From NCBI GenBank assembly GCA_964385635.1, contig CAYLPU010000033.1, forward strand, positions 1-46,424: DNA of 46,424 nt. Reading direction: 5' to 3'. Under the pieces are notes generated by a model. The model saw only the letters and a program-made list of their open reading frames with translations, did no database searches and was not told where the DNA came from. This document shows, piece by piece, positions 1 through 8,344 of the stretch; the stretch's first letter is position 1; each line of letters begins with the position of its first letter. This stretch comes from CAYLPU01 sp964385635 (GTDB lineage: Bacteria > Chloroflexota > Anaerolineae > B4-G1). A program made the position numbers and the translations under genes.

Positions 1-50
1 CTACCCGCGTGGGATGACAGCGGCGATGATGACGACCTGCCAGACCTGCT

Positions 51-452
51 GAGCGGTGGGAAGCCTACGGTCAACGCTACGACGTCGAGCACTACTTCCG
101 CTTTGGCAAACAGCGACTGCTGATGGCTACTTACCAAACACCGGATGTAGAGCACGAGGAGAACTGGATGTGGATCGTGGCATTGGCCGATGCGCAACTC
201 TGGCTTGCCCGCAACGTGGCTGAATCGCTGCCGCGTCCTTGGGAACGGTATCTGCCTGAAGCGGAAAGCAAGACCGCTTCGCCGAGCACTGTCCAGCGGG
301 ACTTTGGGCGAATTATTCGGCAGATTGGGACACCCGCCCAGCAGCCCAAACCCCGAGGTAAATCCCCAGGGCGGGCCACAGGAGAGCAGCCACCGCCTCG
401 AGATCGCCACCCGGTCATCAAGAAGGGCAAAAAAGCCTCTAAACCGGTCTGA
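51..452 (+). pseudogene. IS transposase, C-terminal fragment
   Basis: The frame ending at 452 reads RYDVEHYFRFGKQ (from about 75) and later VQRDFGRIIRQIGTP and KPRGKSPGR. This is the C-terminal signature of a DDE transposase family in which the Glu of the YDVEH segment is the likely third catalytic acidic residue (family knowledge, from memory). Stops at 15, 27 and 30 interrupt the same frame upstream, so the rest of the enzyme is absent or frameshifted; the first ATG in frame (123) is internal to the domain. It is therefore an inactive remnant at the window edge. No terminal repeat belonging to it could be assigned. Confidence 0.7.
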
Positions 453-618
453 AACTGCTTGTTAACGTTCAAACTCGCCTTTGGCTGGCCGATCTACTTA
501 CGACCAGCGGTCTTCACTTGTCCAAAGTCCAATTTAATAGAACTATAACATATTCGTCACCACAAAGTGACCTCCGTTCGCTATACTATGTACTATGACC
601 AAGGACTTACTGGAACTT
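453..618. other. Gene-free stretch between transposase remnant and MITE
   Basis: No credible gene is visible. It holds a small inverted repeat (GTCAC at 556-560, GTGAC at 567-571) and a promoter-like box CGCTATACTAT at 579-589 that recurs exactly at 837-847. The 9-bp direct repeat CTGGAACTT (610-618) ends it and abuts the mobile element that follows. Confidence 0.6.
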
Positions 619-800
619 GGGTGCGACGATTGTTCGTCGGAATTCCGATTTCGTGCCTCCCACGGCTTGAAAAAATGGGGGAAATCTGCTTGTTTCGAGT
701 GATTTTCGCAGATATTTGCTCCAAAAGTGGCAGTTTTTAGGCTTGTTAGCGCCAGCCACGAGATGGGGTCAACCTTTTCCGACGATCAGTCGTCGCACCC
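619..800. mobile_element. 182-bp MITE-like element with TIRs and 9-bp TSD
   Basis: The ends are 22-bp terminal inverted repeats, 619-640 (begins GGGTGCGACGA) and 779-800 (ends TCGTCGCACCC), matching at 20 of 22 positions by eye. The element is directly flanked by identical 9-bp repeats CTGGAACTT at 610-618 and 801-809, as expected for a target-site duplication. The 138-bp interior has no open frame of note. This is the structure of a non-autonomous transposable element; the parental transposase is not identifiable here and need not be the fragment at 51-452. A 9-bp duplication occurs in IS4-like families among others, but the family is not assigned. Confidence 0.75.
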
Positions 801-816
801 CTGGAACTTGGGCTGG

Positions 817-845
817 TTGCCAACCTTGCCGATATCCGCTATACT
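817..845 (+). promoter_or_regulatory. Sigma-70-type promoter for the polysaccharide operon
   Basis: TTGCCA (817-822), 17-bp spacer, TATACT (840-845), with a second overlapping TATACT at 845-850. It lies about 80 bp before the co-polymerase start at 929 and just downstream of the MITE, so transcription would begin near 852. Seen in sequence; activity is inferred. Confidence 0.7.
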
Positions 846-928
846 ATACTTACAGGATGATGACACAAATTGCCCCAGGGTACATTCTTGCGTAGGAACC
901 CCCTAATCAGACGCGAAGGAGTCAAGGG

Positions 929-2611
929 ATGGAACTCAAAGAGTATTTTCGGACTGCGCAGAGGTGGTGGTGGTTGATCGCACTCTGCACGTTATGCGCA
1001 GGGATAGCCTCCTTCGTAGTGAGTAGTATGCTGCCGCCGGTCTATGAAGCCAGCGTAATGATCATGTCGAGCCAATCAACGAACACTGGCATGGTGGATT
1101 ACTCCTCTTTGCTCGGCCTCCAGCAAATCATTGAGACCTATCGGGAACTGCTGCAAACACGGCCTCTGTTGGAAACAGCCATCGCCAACCTGGACTTACC
1201 CTATTCTCCTAAACAACTGGCCAAACGCGTCGATGTCAACATCATCCCCGAAACCCAGTTGCTTGAACTGAAGGTGGAGGACAACGACGCGCAACGCGCG
1301 GCAGATATCGCCAATGAGATCGCCCTCACGTTTCTTCTTCAACGTCCCGGTGAACAAGAATTTCAGGAGATTGATAATTACGAGCAGAATGTGGTGGTGC
1401 AAATGAGGGCCCTGGAGCAGGAGATTGAAGAGACTGAGGCGGAGATTGAGCAGTTGCGCACCTCGTCCCGCTTGCAGGCGCAAGAGGAATTGAATGCCCT
1501 ACAGACCCAGCAATCCAACCAGCGAACGGCCTATGCCAACCTCCTGTCTGCGTATCTGAATATCCGTGCCATGAAATCGCGATTGTTGGGTGTGGGCGTC
1601 GTAGAACCGGCCGAGCCCCCCAGTAAAACCATCCGTCCTCGCAAAGTGCTTAACACAGCGGTCGCGACGATGGGCGGCTGTATGATCGGTTGCGCCCTGG
1701 CCTTTCTGTTAGAGTATCTGAACGACACTCTGGAAAACGCCGAGGATGTGCGCGATGCGCTCGCCTTGCCCAGCCTGGGAACGATCCCTATTGTCACGTC
1801 CTGGCAAAAGAACGGCCATGCTCATGTCAAGGGGGAAGAATGGCAGACCTTGGAGGCCTTCCGCATACTGCGCACGAATATCCAATTCGCCAATGCAGAT
1901 AGCACCACAGTCAGCACGCTGTTGGTTACCAGTCCTGGGCCGGGGGAGGGAACGACCAGCATCGTAGTTAACCTCGGCATGGCCATGGCGCAGACTGGCA
2001 ACAAGGTACTCCTGGTGGATACCGGCTTTCGGCAACCCTATTTGCATCACGCCTTTGATGTGCCGAACCTGACAGGACTCACTTCTCTGCTATTAGATGA
2101 TGATGTGGACCTAGAGGGATGTATCGTTGAGACTGACATTCCTGGCCTCTATGTGCTTCCCAGCGGTCCTGTGCCCTCCAAGCCATCAGAACTGTTAGGT
2201 TCACAGCGAATGGCCCGCTTGATCGAAGAACTTCAGTGGTTCGCCGATATGGTCCTGTTTGACGTCCCACCGGTCCTGGCGAGCGCTGACGCGATGGTGC
2301 TGGCCTCGCAGATGGATGGAGTCGTATTGGTGGTTGACAGTCGCTCCACACGGCAAAGGGCCGCGATACAGGCTCTGGAGATGTTGCGCAGCGTGGAGGC
2401 AAAAGTGCTGGGGGGGATCCTAAACAGGGTGCGCACTGGATCGTCCGAACATCACTTCCAATATCGCTCGGACGGTGAAAAACCGAACAAACCCTTCTGG
2501 GCGCGGTGGCGCAGCCCAGTGGACGTGGTCGGAAAACGCACCGGGGAAGAGAAAGAGGAAGAAGTGCTGGATAACGAACGTGATGCGTCACAGCCTACGA
2601 CTGTAGACTGA
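929..2611 (+). CDS. Polysaccharide co-polymerase / degenerate BY-kinase (Wzz-Wzc type)
   Basis: 560 residues. A Wzz-type N-terminus with one membrane segment at about 14-36, an extracytoplasmic part with an acidic coiled coil (about 150-200), a second membrane segment at about 237-262, then a cytoplasmic ATPase domain of the bacterial tyrosine-kinase family. Walker A' Asp364 (LLVDTGFRQP) and Walker B Asp445 (LFDVPPVLASADA) are present. The Walker A loop reads PGPGEGTTS: the lysine that binds ATP phosphate is Thr342 (codon ACG at 1952-1954). The C-terminal tyrosine cluster is reduced to one Tyr (HHFQY, Tyr512) followed by an acidic tail. It probably regulates chain length in Wzy-dependent export but may be a dead kinase. 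First gene of the operon; start at the ATG after AAGGAG (917-922). Confidence 0.88.
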   Translation: MELKEYFRTAQRWWWLIALCTLCAGIASFVVSSMLPPVYEASVMIMSSQSTNTGMVDYSSLLGLQQIIETYRELLQTRPLLETAIANLDLPYSPKQLAKRVDVNIIPETQLLELKVEDNDAQRAADIANEIALTFLLQRPGEQEFQEIDNYEQNVVVQMRALEQEIEETEAEIEQLRTSSRLQAQEELNALQTQQSNQRTAYANLLSAYLNIRAMKSRLLGVGVVEPAEPPSKTIRPRKVLNTAVATMGGCMIGCALAFLLEYLNDTLENAEDVRDALALPSLGTIPIVTSWQKNGHAHVKGEEWQTLEAFRILRTNIQFANADSTTVSTLLVTSPGPGEGTTSIVVNLGMAMAQTGNKVLLVDTGFRQPYLHHAFDVPNLTGLTSLLLDDDVDLEGCIVETDIPGLYVLPSGPVPSKPSELLGSQRMARLIEELQWFADMVLFDVPPVLASADAMVLASQMDGVVLVVDSRSTRQRAAIQALEMLRSVEAKVLGGILNRVRTGSSEHHFQYRSDGEKPNKPFWARWRSPVDVVGKRTGEEKEEEVLDNERDASQPTTVD

Positions 2612-2630
2612 GGTAGAGGCAGAAGCGATT

Positions 2631-4049
2631 ATGTTTGCTGACAGGCACTTGCGGGGCACATATGTTGTGGTGGCCTTTGTTGCAACCGGGATATTCTACG
2701 GGGCCGCAGTCGCTGCCTTGACGGATAACTGGTATCTGGCCGTTGTAGCGGTAATCGGCTTGATCGCAGGGATAGTTACGTTCATCGAGCCCGTGTGGGG
2801 CCTCTATCTGTTTGTGGCAACTATGTTTGCTGAGGGACTGCTTATCGTGACTTCAGGGTTTACCGCGGCAAAACTGCTGGGGATTCTGGTCTTTGGAGCC
2901 TGGGTCGTACATTCCCTCGTCATCGAGAAGCATTTCCAGATCGTGCTGCCTGTGCAGTGCTGGTTCGTCATAGGGTTTGTTGCGTGGGGGTGGTTGTCGG
3001 CGCTGTGGGCCCTGGACGCCCAGTTGGTTTTCAGTCACATACCAACCCTGATCCAGTCAGTCGGGCTCTATATCCTGGTGGTTAATCTCGTGAACTCGCC
3101 CGAAAGAGTCCGCAATCTTCTTTTCATTATCATCATGGTCAGCCTAGTGCTATCGCTGCTGACCATTTTCAACCTTTTTTCGGGAGAGGTAATCGCGGGG
3201 CGGGCTGACGCCAGAGAGGTCAGCGGGGACGACCCGAATTTCCTGGCGGCCCACATTCTCCCTACCGCGGCTCTGTTAATGGCGCTTTTCAGCCAAGAGA
3301 CTCGGTTGAGCAGGAAGCTGTTTCTCTTAGCTGTCTTGCTGCTGGCCGTGGTAGGTATCCTGTCCACGTCTTCGCGTGGGGGAGTGGTTGCGTTGGCCGT
3401 CATCCTGATATTCAGCCCAATGCTGGATCGTAGGATGTGGCGTGTTGTGTTTCCAGCCTTGCTAGTGATAGGAGCAATTCTGTACCTTCTACCTGAGACA
3501 GTCCTGGGGCGGATTGAATCCCTTTTCACCCTATCCAACAGGGGCACCGGACGGCTGGATATCTGGTTGGTTGCATGGCACATGTTCCGTGTTCACCCGC
3601 TCTTGGGGGTAGGGCTGGGCAACTTTGGGATGGCGTTTAGACGATATCTTGCTGACACGGTTGGCTTGACGACGCACCTTTTTCTACCACCAACAGTGGA
3701 CCCACACAACATCTATATCAGCACGCTGAGTTCGCTTGGTGTGATTGGGTTTGCCCTATTCATCATCGTAGTGGGGCTATCTGTCAAGAACGGCCTGGTC
3801 GCCGTGTTGCGCTTGAAGCGAAAAGGTGATCCTCACCTGACGACCCTGGCGATAGGCGCATACTTGAGCCTGTTGGGAGTATTGAGCGCGGGCATGTTCA
3901 TCGACCTGGATGATCAGAAATACTTCTGGCTACTCCTGGCCCTGGCAGAGGTGATGCGACGTTTGTCGCTGGCGCCGGCAAGGGAGGACTCTCGTGATAG
4001 CAACAAACGTGCATGCCGTAGAGAGCGTAGGGAACATCTTCCTACATAA
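2631..4049 (+). CDS. O-antigen ligase/polymerase-like membrane protein (Wzy-like)
   Basis: 472 residues with about ten or more hydrophobic segments. The segment GTGRLDIWLVAWHMFRVHPL (from about residue 304) followed by GVGLGNFG and then PHNIYISTLSSLGVIGF is the typical core of the O-antigen ligase/polymerase family (PF04932-type), where the large extracytoplasmic loop carries catalytic Arg and His residues. Between the co-polymerase and the flippase it most likely polymerises lipid-linked repeat units outside the membrane. Starts 19 bp after the previous stop behind a weak GAGGCAGAAG. A ligase role cannot be excluded from sequence. Confidence 0.85.
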   Translation: MFADRHLRGTYVVVAFVATGIFYGAAVAALTDNWYLAVVAVIGLIAGIVTFIEPVWGLYLFVATMFAEGLLIVTSGFTAAKLLGILVFGAWVVHSLVIEKHFQIVLPVQCWFVIGFVAWGWLSALWALDAQLVFSHIPTLIQSVGLYILVVNLVNSPERVRNLLFIIIMVSLVLSLLTIFNLFSGEVIAGRADAREVSGDDPNFLAAHILPTAALLMALFSQETRLSRKLFLLAVLLLAVVGILSTSSRGGVVALAVILIFSPMLDRRMWRVVFPALLVIGAILYLLPETVLGRIESLFTLSNRGTGRLDIWLVAWHMFRVHPLLGVGLGNFGMAFRRYLADTVGLTTHLFLPPTVDPHNIYISTLSSLGVIGFALFIIVVGLSVKNGLVAVLRLKRKGDPHLTTLAIGAYLSLLGVLSAGMFIDLDDQKYFWLLLALAEVMRRLSLAPAREDSRDSNKRACRRERREHLPT

Positions 4050-4075
4050 AGGTTTAAGAGGACAGAGGCAATCCA

Positions 4076-5428
4076 GTGAATGGCTCTAAATCATACCTGA
4101 AAAACGTCTCATTGAAATTCATGAGTGGAGCGATAGGGTTCATATTGAACACTGCCTCTGGCATGATCTTGGCGCGTGTGTTGGGGGTTGAGGGCAGTGG
4201 AACAGCAGTACTGCTCCTCTTGATACCGAACACACTCGCCTGGTTTGCCAATCTTGGCGTTGGCCGGGCAAACGGCTACCTTGTAAGCGCCAAGAAGCGC
4301 ACGCCGCAGACACTGATGGGCAACTCGCTCTCTTTGGCAGCAATAATCGGCCTGCTGGCAGGAGCGGCCGGCTGGATAGCGATGCCTCTATCCCTGCAGT
4401 ATCTCTCTGACAACAACATAACCAGATACATGCTGACTCTAGCCTTCCTCGCTGTTCCGCTGTCTCTGCTAGAGATGTATCTGGAGGGGCTCCTCGTGGG
4501 CCTGGAGCGGATCGCCCAGCTTTCCCTCGTGACGATCATCCGGTTTTTTTCCCTGTTGGCCCTAAATGTGATTCTGGTGTTGATTTTAAGACTGGACGTA
4601 TGGGGGGTTATCTTATCTGCCATTGCCACGCCTGGTATCTGTGTTGCTATCTACGCCTACTTCTTGAGGAATGAGGCACGGATGCGGCCAGGCTTTGACC
4701 TGAAAGCGCTAAAGGCCGCGCTCGCCTTTGGCATTCAGGGACATGTGGGGAACATCCTGCACTTTCTCAATCTCAGGCTGGATGTCTTCATGGTCAGTTT
4801 CTTTGCAGACGTAAGAAGCGTTGGACTCTATGCCGTGGCTACGGCTCTGGCTGAGCTGCTCACATACTTCTCCGCTGCATTCAGCTTTGTCCTGTTTCCC
4901 AGGACGGCCTCATCGAATCCGGAAACCGCAAGCCGATTCACACCGAAGGTAGCTCGCCTTTCGGCGCTTATCACCATCGTGGCAGCGGTGGGACTGTTCC
5001 TGGTGAGCAGACCGCTGATCGGACTCTTTTACTCCGAAGAATTCTTGCCCTCCCTGTATCCCTTGTGGGTTCTCTTGCCGGGCATGGTCAGTCTCGGCTA
5101 TGCGGGGGTCATCTACAGCGATTTGGGAGGTCGGGGAAAACCATCTTACAGCACCTATGGCGCAATGGTCTCCCTTTTCGTGACAGTGGGGCTTGATTTC
5201 TTGCTGATTCCCCGGTGGAACATCGTTGGTGCTGCAATGGCATCGTCAGCGGCTTACACAACCAATGCCGTCATGGCTGTGTATTTCTATCTCAGGGAGA
5301 CCGGAGCTAAACCCGCCGATCTCCTATTCATTCGCAAAAGTGACATGAGAGTTGGACTCGACGTAGGGTGCGAAATGGCCCTGTCGCTGAATCGGGCGTT
5401 TCGCGCATGGTGGCCGCTTAGAAGCTGA
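4076..5428 (+). CDS. Lipid-linked oligosaccharide flippase (Wzx-like)
   Basis: 450 residues, about 12-14 membrane segments, of the polysaccharide-transporter/MATE-like superfamily (PF01943/PF13440-type). It would move undecaprenyl-diphosphate-linked units across the membrane. The N-terminus GSKSYLKNVSLKFMSGAIGF and the repeated small/hydrophobic helices fit Wzx proteins; the C-terminus is a short basic tail (RAFRAWWPLRS). The start is GTG at 4076, with AGAGG about 8 bases upstream; no better ATG is available. Neighbours (polymerase before, glycosyltransferase after) support the role. Confidence 0.85.
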   Translation: MNGSKSYLKNVSLKFMSGAIGFILNTASGMILARVLGVEGSGTAVLLLLIPNTLAWFANLGVGRANGYLVSAKKRTPQTLMGNSLSLAAIIGLLAGAAGWIAMPLSLQYLSDNNITRYMLTLAFLAVPLSLLEMYLEGLLVGLERIAQLSLVTIIRFFSLLALNVILVLILRLDVWGVILSAIATPGICVAIYAYFLRNEARMRPGFDLKALKAALAFGIQGHVGNILHFLNLRLDVFMVSFFADVRSVGLYAVATALAELLTYFSAAFSFVLFPRTASSNPETASRFTPKVARLSALITIVAAVGLFLVSRPLIGLFYSEEFLPSLYPLWVLLPGMVSLGYAGVIYSDLGGRGKPSYSTYGAMVSLFVTVGLDFLLIPRWNIVGAAMASSAAYTTNAVMAVYFYLRETGAKPADLLFIRKSDMRVGLDVGCEMALSLNRAFRAWWPLRS

Positions 5429-5479
5429 CCTCTTCCCTCACCTACCTGGAAACCTCTACCAAGAAGCGACCTGGAGAGA

Positions 5480-6697
5480 ATGATGAACAAGCAGCAGAAT
5501 CTCACCGGCGTTGTCCAACTCGTAGACAGACTGGTAGCGGGGGGCATGGAGCGCATCGCTGTTGACCTGGCAAATCACCTTCCTCAGGAGCGATATCGAT
5601 CGTATCTCTGCACAACTCGAGCGGACGGATCACTTCGCGCAGATCTTGCCCCTCATGTCGGCCATATAGGCCTGCGTCGAGAGCATCGTTTTGATATGTC
5701 AGCTTTGAGCCAGTTTGTGTCCTTTGTCCGAGAGCATCGCATTTCGATCATCCACGCCCACAGTTCAGCCCTTTTTGTTGCGAGTTTGGCGAGCCTGCTG
5801 CCGCCTTTCCCCAAGATCGTATGGCATTGCCACTCGCTGCATGACCTTTCGGCCTTGCCCTACTTCTTCATGGTTCGACGTGCCCAGGCGGCTATTGCCG
5901 TTAACGATCCAACTCGTCAATGGATTCGTCAACGCTTGATATACCCGGCCGACAGAATCTGGTATATTCCAAATTTCTCCACGCTCTTTGAACGTCAGTC
6001 CAACCCAGGAGAACTTCGTGTCGCCCTCCCGGGAACATGCGGAAGACGCATTGTCTGCGTAGCCAGTTTGTATCCATTGAAGGATCAACTCACCCTGGTA
6101 CGTGCAATGCCGGGCGTGCTCGGCCAGGTTCCAGATGCTCATCTCATTTTGGTTGGAGCGGACTGGCCCGGATCTGTCTATGCCAACGCAGTCAGACAAG
6201 AAACCAGGGATTTGGGTCTGCTGGACAACAGCGTGACGTTCCTAGGATTCCGCCAGGACATCGCTGCAATTCTGCCGGAGTGCGACATTGGTGTTTTAAG
6301 CTCTGTGTCTGAGGGGCTTCCTGTGGCTTTGTTGGAGTATGGCATGGCGGGGCTTGGAGTCGTTTGCACCCGCGTCGGACAGTGCGCGGAAGTACTTGAT
6401 GATGGCCGGGCTGGCCTATTGGTTCCGCCCAAAGACCCGTCCGCTATGGCTTCAGCCTTGATTTCAATGCTGCTTGACGCTCCACACCTACGCATGCTTG
6501 CTGAGCGTTTGCAGGAGCGGGTGCAGTCCCACTACAGTCTCGAACAAGCGCTTGTGCTGATTGATTCCATATACAAAGAACTCGTAGAACCACAAAACTC
6601 GCCTGCCAAGCCTGTTAGCTCGTGCGAAATCGGTGGCTCAGACGTGCCCAACGTTGACGGAATGAGAAAAGGAGAATCAGATCTGTGCAAACTCTAG
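5480..6697 (+). CDS. GT4 family glycosyltransferase
   Basis: 405 residues of GT-B fold. The N-terminal half opens with VVQLVDRLVAGGMERIAVDL (acceptor-side domain; this opening resembles the sugar transferases found near exosortase loci). The C-terminal half has the donor-binding segment SEGLPVALLE with the E-x7-E pair Glu278/Glu286, and a preceding VASLYPLKDQ. It adds a sugar from a nucleotide donor to the growing lipid-linked unit on the cytoplasmic side; donor unknown. Two adjacent ATG codons (5480, 5483); GGAGAG at 5473-5478 suits the second better. The 3' end overlaps the next gene by 13 bases. Confidence 0.87.
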   Translation: MMNKQQNLTGVVQLVDRLVAGGMERIAVDLANHLPQERYRSYLCTTRADGSLRADLAPHVGHIGLRREHRFDMSALSQFVSFVREHRISIIHAHSSALFVASLASLLPPFPKIVWHCHSLHDLSALPYFFMVRRAQAAIAVNDPTRQWIRQRLIYPADRIWYIPNFSTLFERQSNPGELRVALPGTCGRRIVCVASLYPLKDQLTLVRAMPGVLGQVPDAHLILVGADWPGSVYANAVRQETRDLGLLDNSVTFLGFRQDIAAILPECDIGVLSSVSEGLPVALLEYGMAGLGVVCTRVGQCAEVLDDGRAGLLVPPKDPSAMASALISMLLDAPHLRMLAERLQERVQSHYSLEQALVLIDSIYKELVEPQNSPAKPVSSCEIGGSDVPNVDGMRKGESDLCKL

Positions 6698-7680
6698 AAA
6701 GGATGATGAAACGTCAGAAGGTCGCTATCATAGTAGCATTGGTGTGTTTGATAATTGGCTTCATAAGCGGAGTGTATGTCGGAAGGCTGAGAGGCATTCC
6801 TTTTGTGGCAACGCTAACGGAGTGGTCAATAGGAATCTATGTGGGCGAATCTCCTTTCAGTCTTGTTTCTCCCGAGAATACGAGCAATCCAGTTTTGACC
6901 GCTAAAGATGTAACAGATATACGTGCGGACTTTGTTGCAGACCCCTTTATGGTCAAGGAAAACTCCACCTGGTACATGTTTTTTGAGGTCATGAACGCCG
7001 ATACCGATCAGGGAGACATCGGACTTGCGATGAGTGATGATGGGTTGAATTGGGCTTATAGACAAATCGTGCTTGATGAACCTTTCCATTTGTCCTATCC
7101 CTACGTCTTTAAGTGGAAGAATCAGTATTACATGATTCCAGAAAGCGTTTCAGCACACTCTATTCGATTATACCAGGCGGTCAGTTTCCCTACACAATGG
7201 TCGCTTGTTGCGACCTTACTGTATGGAGACTACGTAGACCCGTCCGTTTTTCGCCGCCACGGTATGTGGTGGATGTTTGTCGGAACCAACCCAAAAGATA
7301 ACGACACACTCCGGCTTTACTATGCTGACGATCTGATGGGCCCTTGGACTGAACATCCCAGGAGTCCTATAATACTGGGAGATGCAAACATAGCCAGACC
7401 AGGAGGTAGGGTTTCAGTATGCAATAATCGAGTCTTCAGATATACTCAGGATGGCGATCCTAAGTATGGTAATCAGGTGCGAGCGTTTGAAATAACCAGG
7501 CTTACCGCTGCGACCTATGAAGAAAGGAAAATGACCGAAAATCCAGTGCTAGGAGCAAGCGGGGTTGGTTGGAATGCAAAAGGAATGCACCATCTTGATC
7601 CTCATCAGATCGACGAAAACAGATGGATAGCCTGCGTGGATGGTTTTAAAGAAGTCTTGGTTTTCGGATTCGGATACTAG
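6685..7680 (+). CDS. Membrane-anchored five-bladed propeller protein, GIPC-transferase N-domain/GH43-like
   Basis: 331 residues. A short cytoplasmic start, one membrane segment at about 10-30, then repeated propeller blades: ADPFMVKENSTWYMFFE, YPYVFKWKNQYYMIPES, DPSVFRRHGMWWMFVG and MHHLDPHQIDENRWIACVDG. These match the beta-propeller found at the N-terminus of glucosamine-inositolphosphorylceramide transferases and related to GH43 folds (family knowledge). In bacteria such proteins sit in polysaccharide loci and the reaction is not established. The start is GTG at 6685 behind AAAAGGAG. Base composition looks more AT-rich than the neighbours, which hints at separate acquisition. Hydrolase or transferase activity cannot be decided here. 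Confidence 0.72.
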   Translation: MQTLERMMKRQKVAIIVALVCLIIGFISGVYVGRLRGIPFVATLTEWSIGIYVGESPFSLVSPENTSNPVLTAKDVTDIRADFVADPFMVKENSTWYMFFEVMNADTDQGDIGLAMSDDGLNWAYRQIVLDEPFHLSYPYVFKWKNQYYMIPESVSAHSIRLYQAVSFPTQWSLVATLLYGDYVDPSVFRRHGMWWMFVGTNPKDNDTLRLYYADDLMGPWTEHPRSPIILGDANIARPGGRVSVCNNRVFRYTQDGDPKYGNQVRAFEITRLTAATYEERKMTENPVLGASGVGWNAKGMHHLDPHQIDENRWIACVDGFKEVLVFGFGY

Positions 7681-7698
7681 CATACTGAGGTGAACATC

Positions 7699-8316
7699 AT
7701 GATAGCGGCCTTGTATAGATGGATAGCCAAACTCTACCACATGATTGATGACTATAGATACCGCGCCCGCATCAGGGTTCTGATAGATCGAGGGTTGATC
7801 ATAGGCAAGAACGTGACCCTGTCCAAGAACGCGGTGATAGACACCACGTACCCGTATTTGATTCGCATTGGTGATAACTGTTCCATTGCGGAGCATGTCC
7901 GCCTGCTCGCACACGACGCTGCGACATTCAAGTTCACCGGTGGACACACCAGGATAGGGAAGATTGAGATCAGAGACAATTGCTTCATTGGCGACCGATC
8001 CACCATACTGCCGGGTGTTACGATCGGACCAAACGTTCTGGTGACCGCAGGATCGGTTGTCACCAGAGACCTTCCCCCGAATTCTTGCGTGGCCGGCATA
8101 CCAGCCAGGCCCTACGCCAAGTTCGACGCGTTTATCGAACGAAACAAGGAACGAATCGAGAATGGGAGCGTTTTTGAGTTCTCAGATCTGGCTGACCAGC
8201 CAGACAGCCTGGATGAACAGACTAAAGCAGCAGTCTGGGAATCCGTCCAGAATGGCCGCCAGGCATACGTAAGAGGGTACACAGGCAGAAACCCCTACAC
8301 ATGGAATGTAGACTGA
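7699..8316 (+). CDS. Hexapeptide-repeat O-acetyltransferase (LbH family)
   Basis: About 205 residues. The central part shows left-handed beta-helix hexapeptides (IGKNVTLSKNAVI, IRIGDNCSIAEHV, IEIRDNCFIGDRSTILPGV, TIGPNVLVTAGSVV) followed by the conserved VVTRDLPPNSCVAGIPARP end of the maltose/galactoside acetyltransferase type. It probably transfers acetyl from acetyl-CoA to a sugar of the repeat unit; substrate unknown. It lacks the N-terminal nucleotide-binding-like domain of PglD. An upstream GTG at 7690 is possible, but GAGGTG (7687-7692) is correctly spaced for the ATG at 7699. Confidence 0.83.
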   Translation: MIAALYRWIAKLYHMIDDYRYRARIRVLIDRGLIIGKNVTLSKNAVIDTTYPYLIRIGDNCSIAEHVRLLAHDAATFKFTGGHTRIGKIEIRDNCFIGDRSTILPGVTIGPNVLVTAGSVVTRDLPPNSCVAGIPARPYAKFDAFIERNKERIENGSVFEFSDLADQPDSLDEQTKAAVWESVQNGRQAYVRGYTGRNPYTWNVD

Positions 8317-8344
8317 GACGACAAGAGATTGCTCGACCGGCGAG

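Noticed and set aside
131..472. Minus-strand open frame over the transposase fragment
   Set aside because: The plus strand carries recognisable transposase motifs; the minus frame is Arg/Ser-rich antisense.
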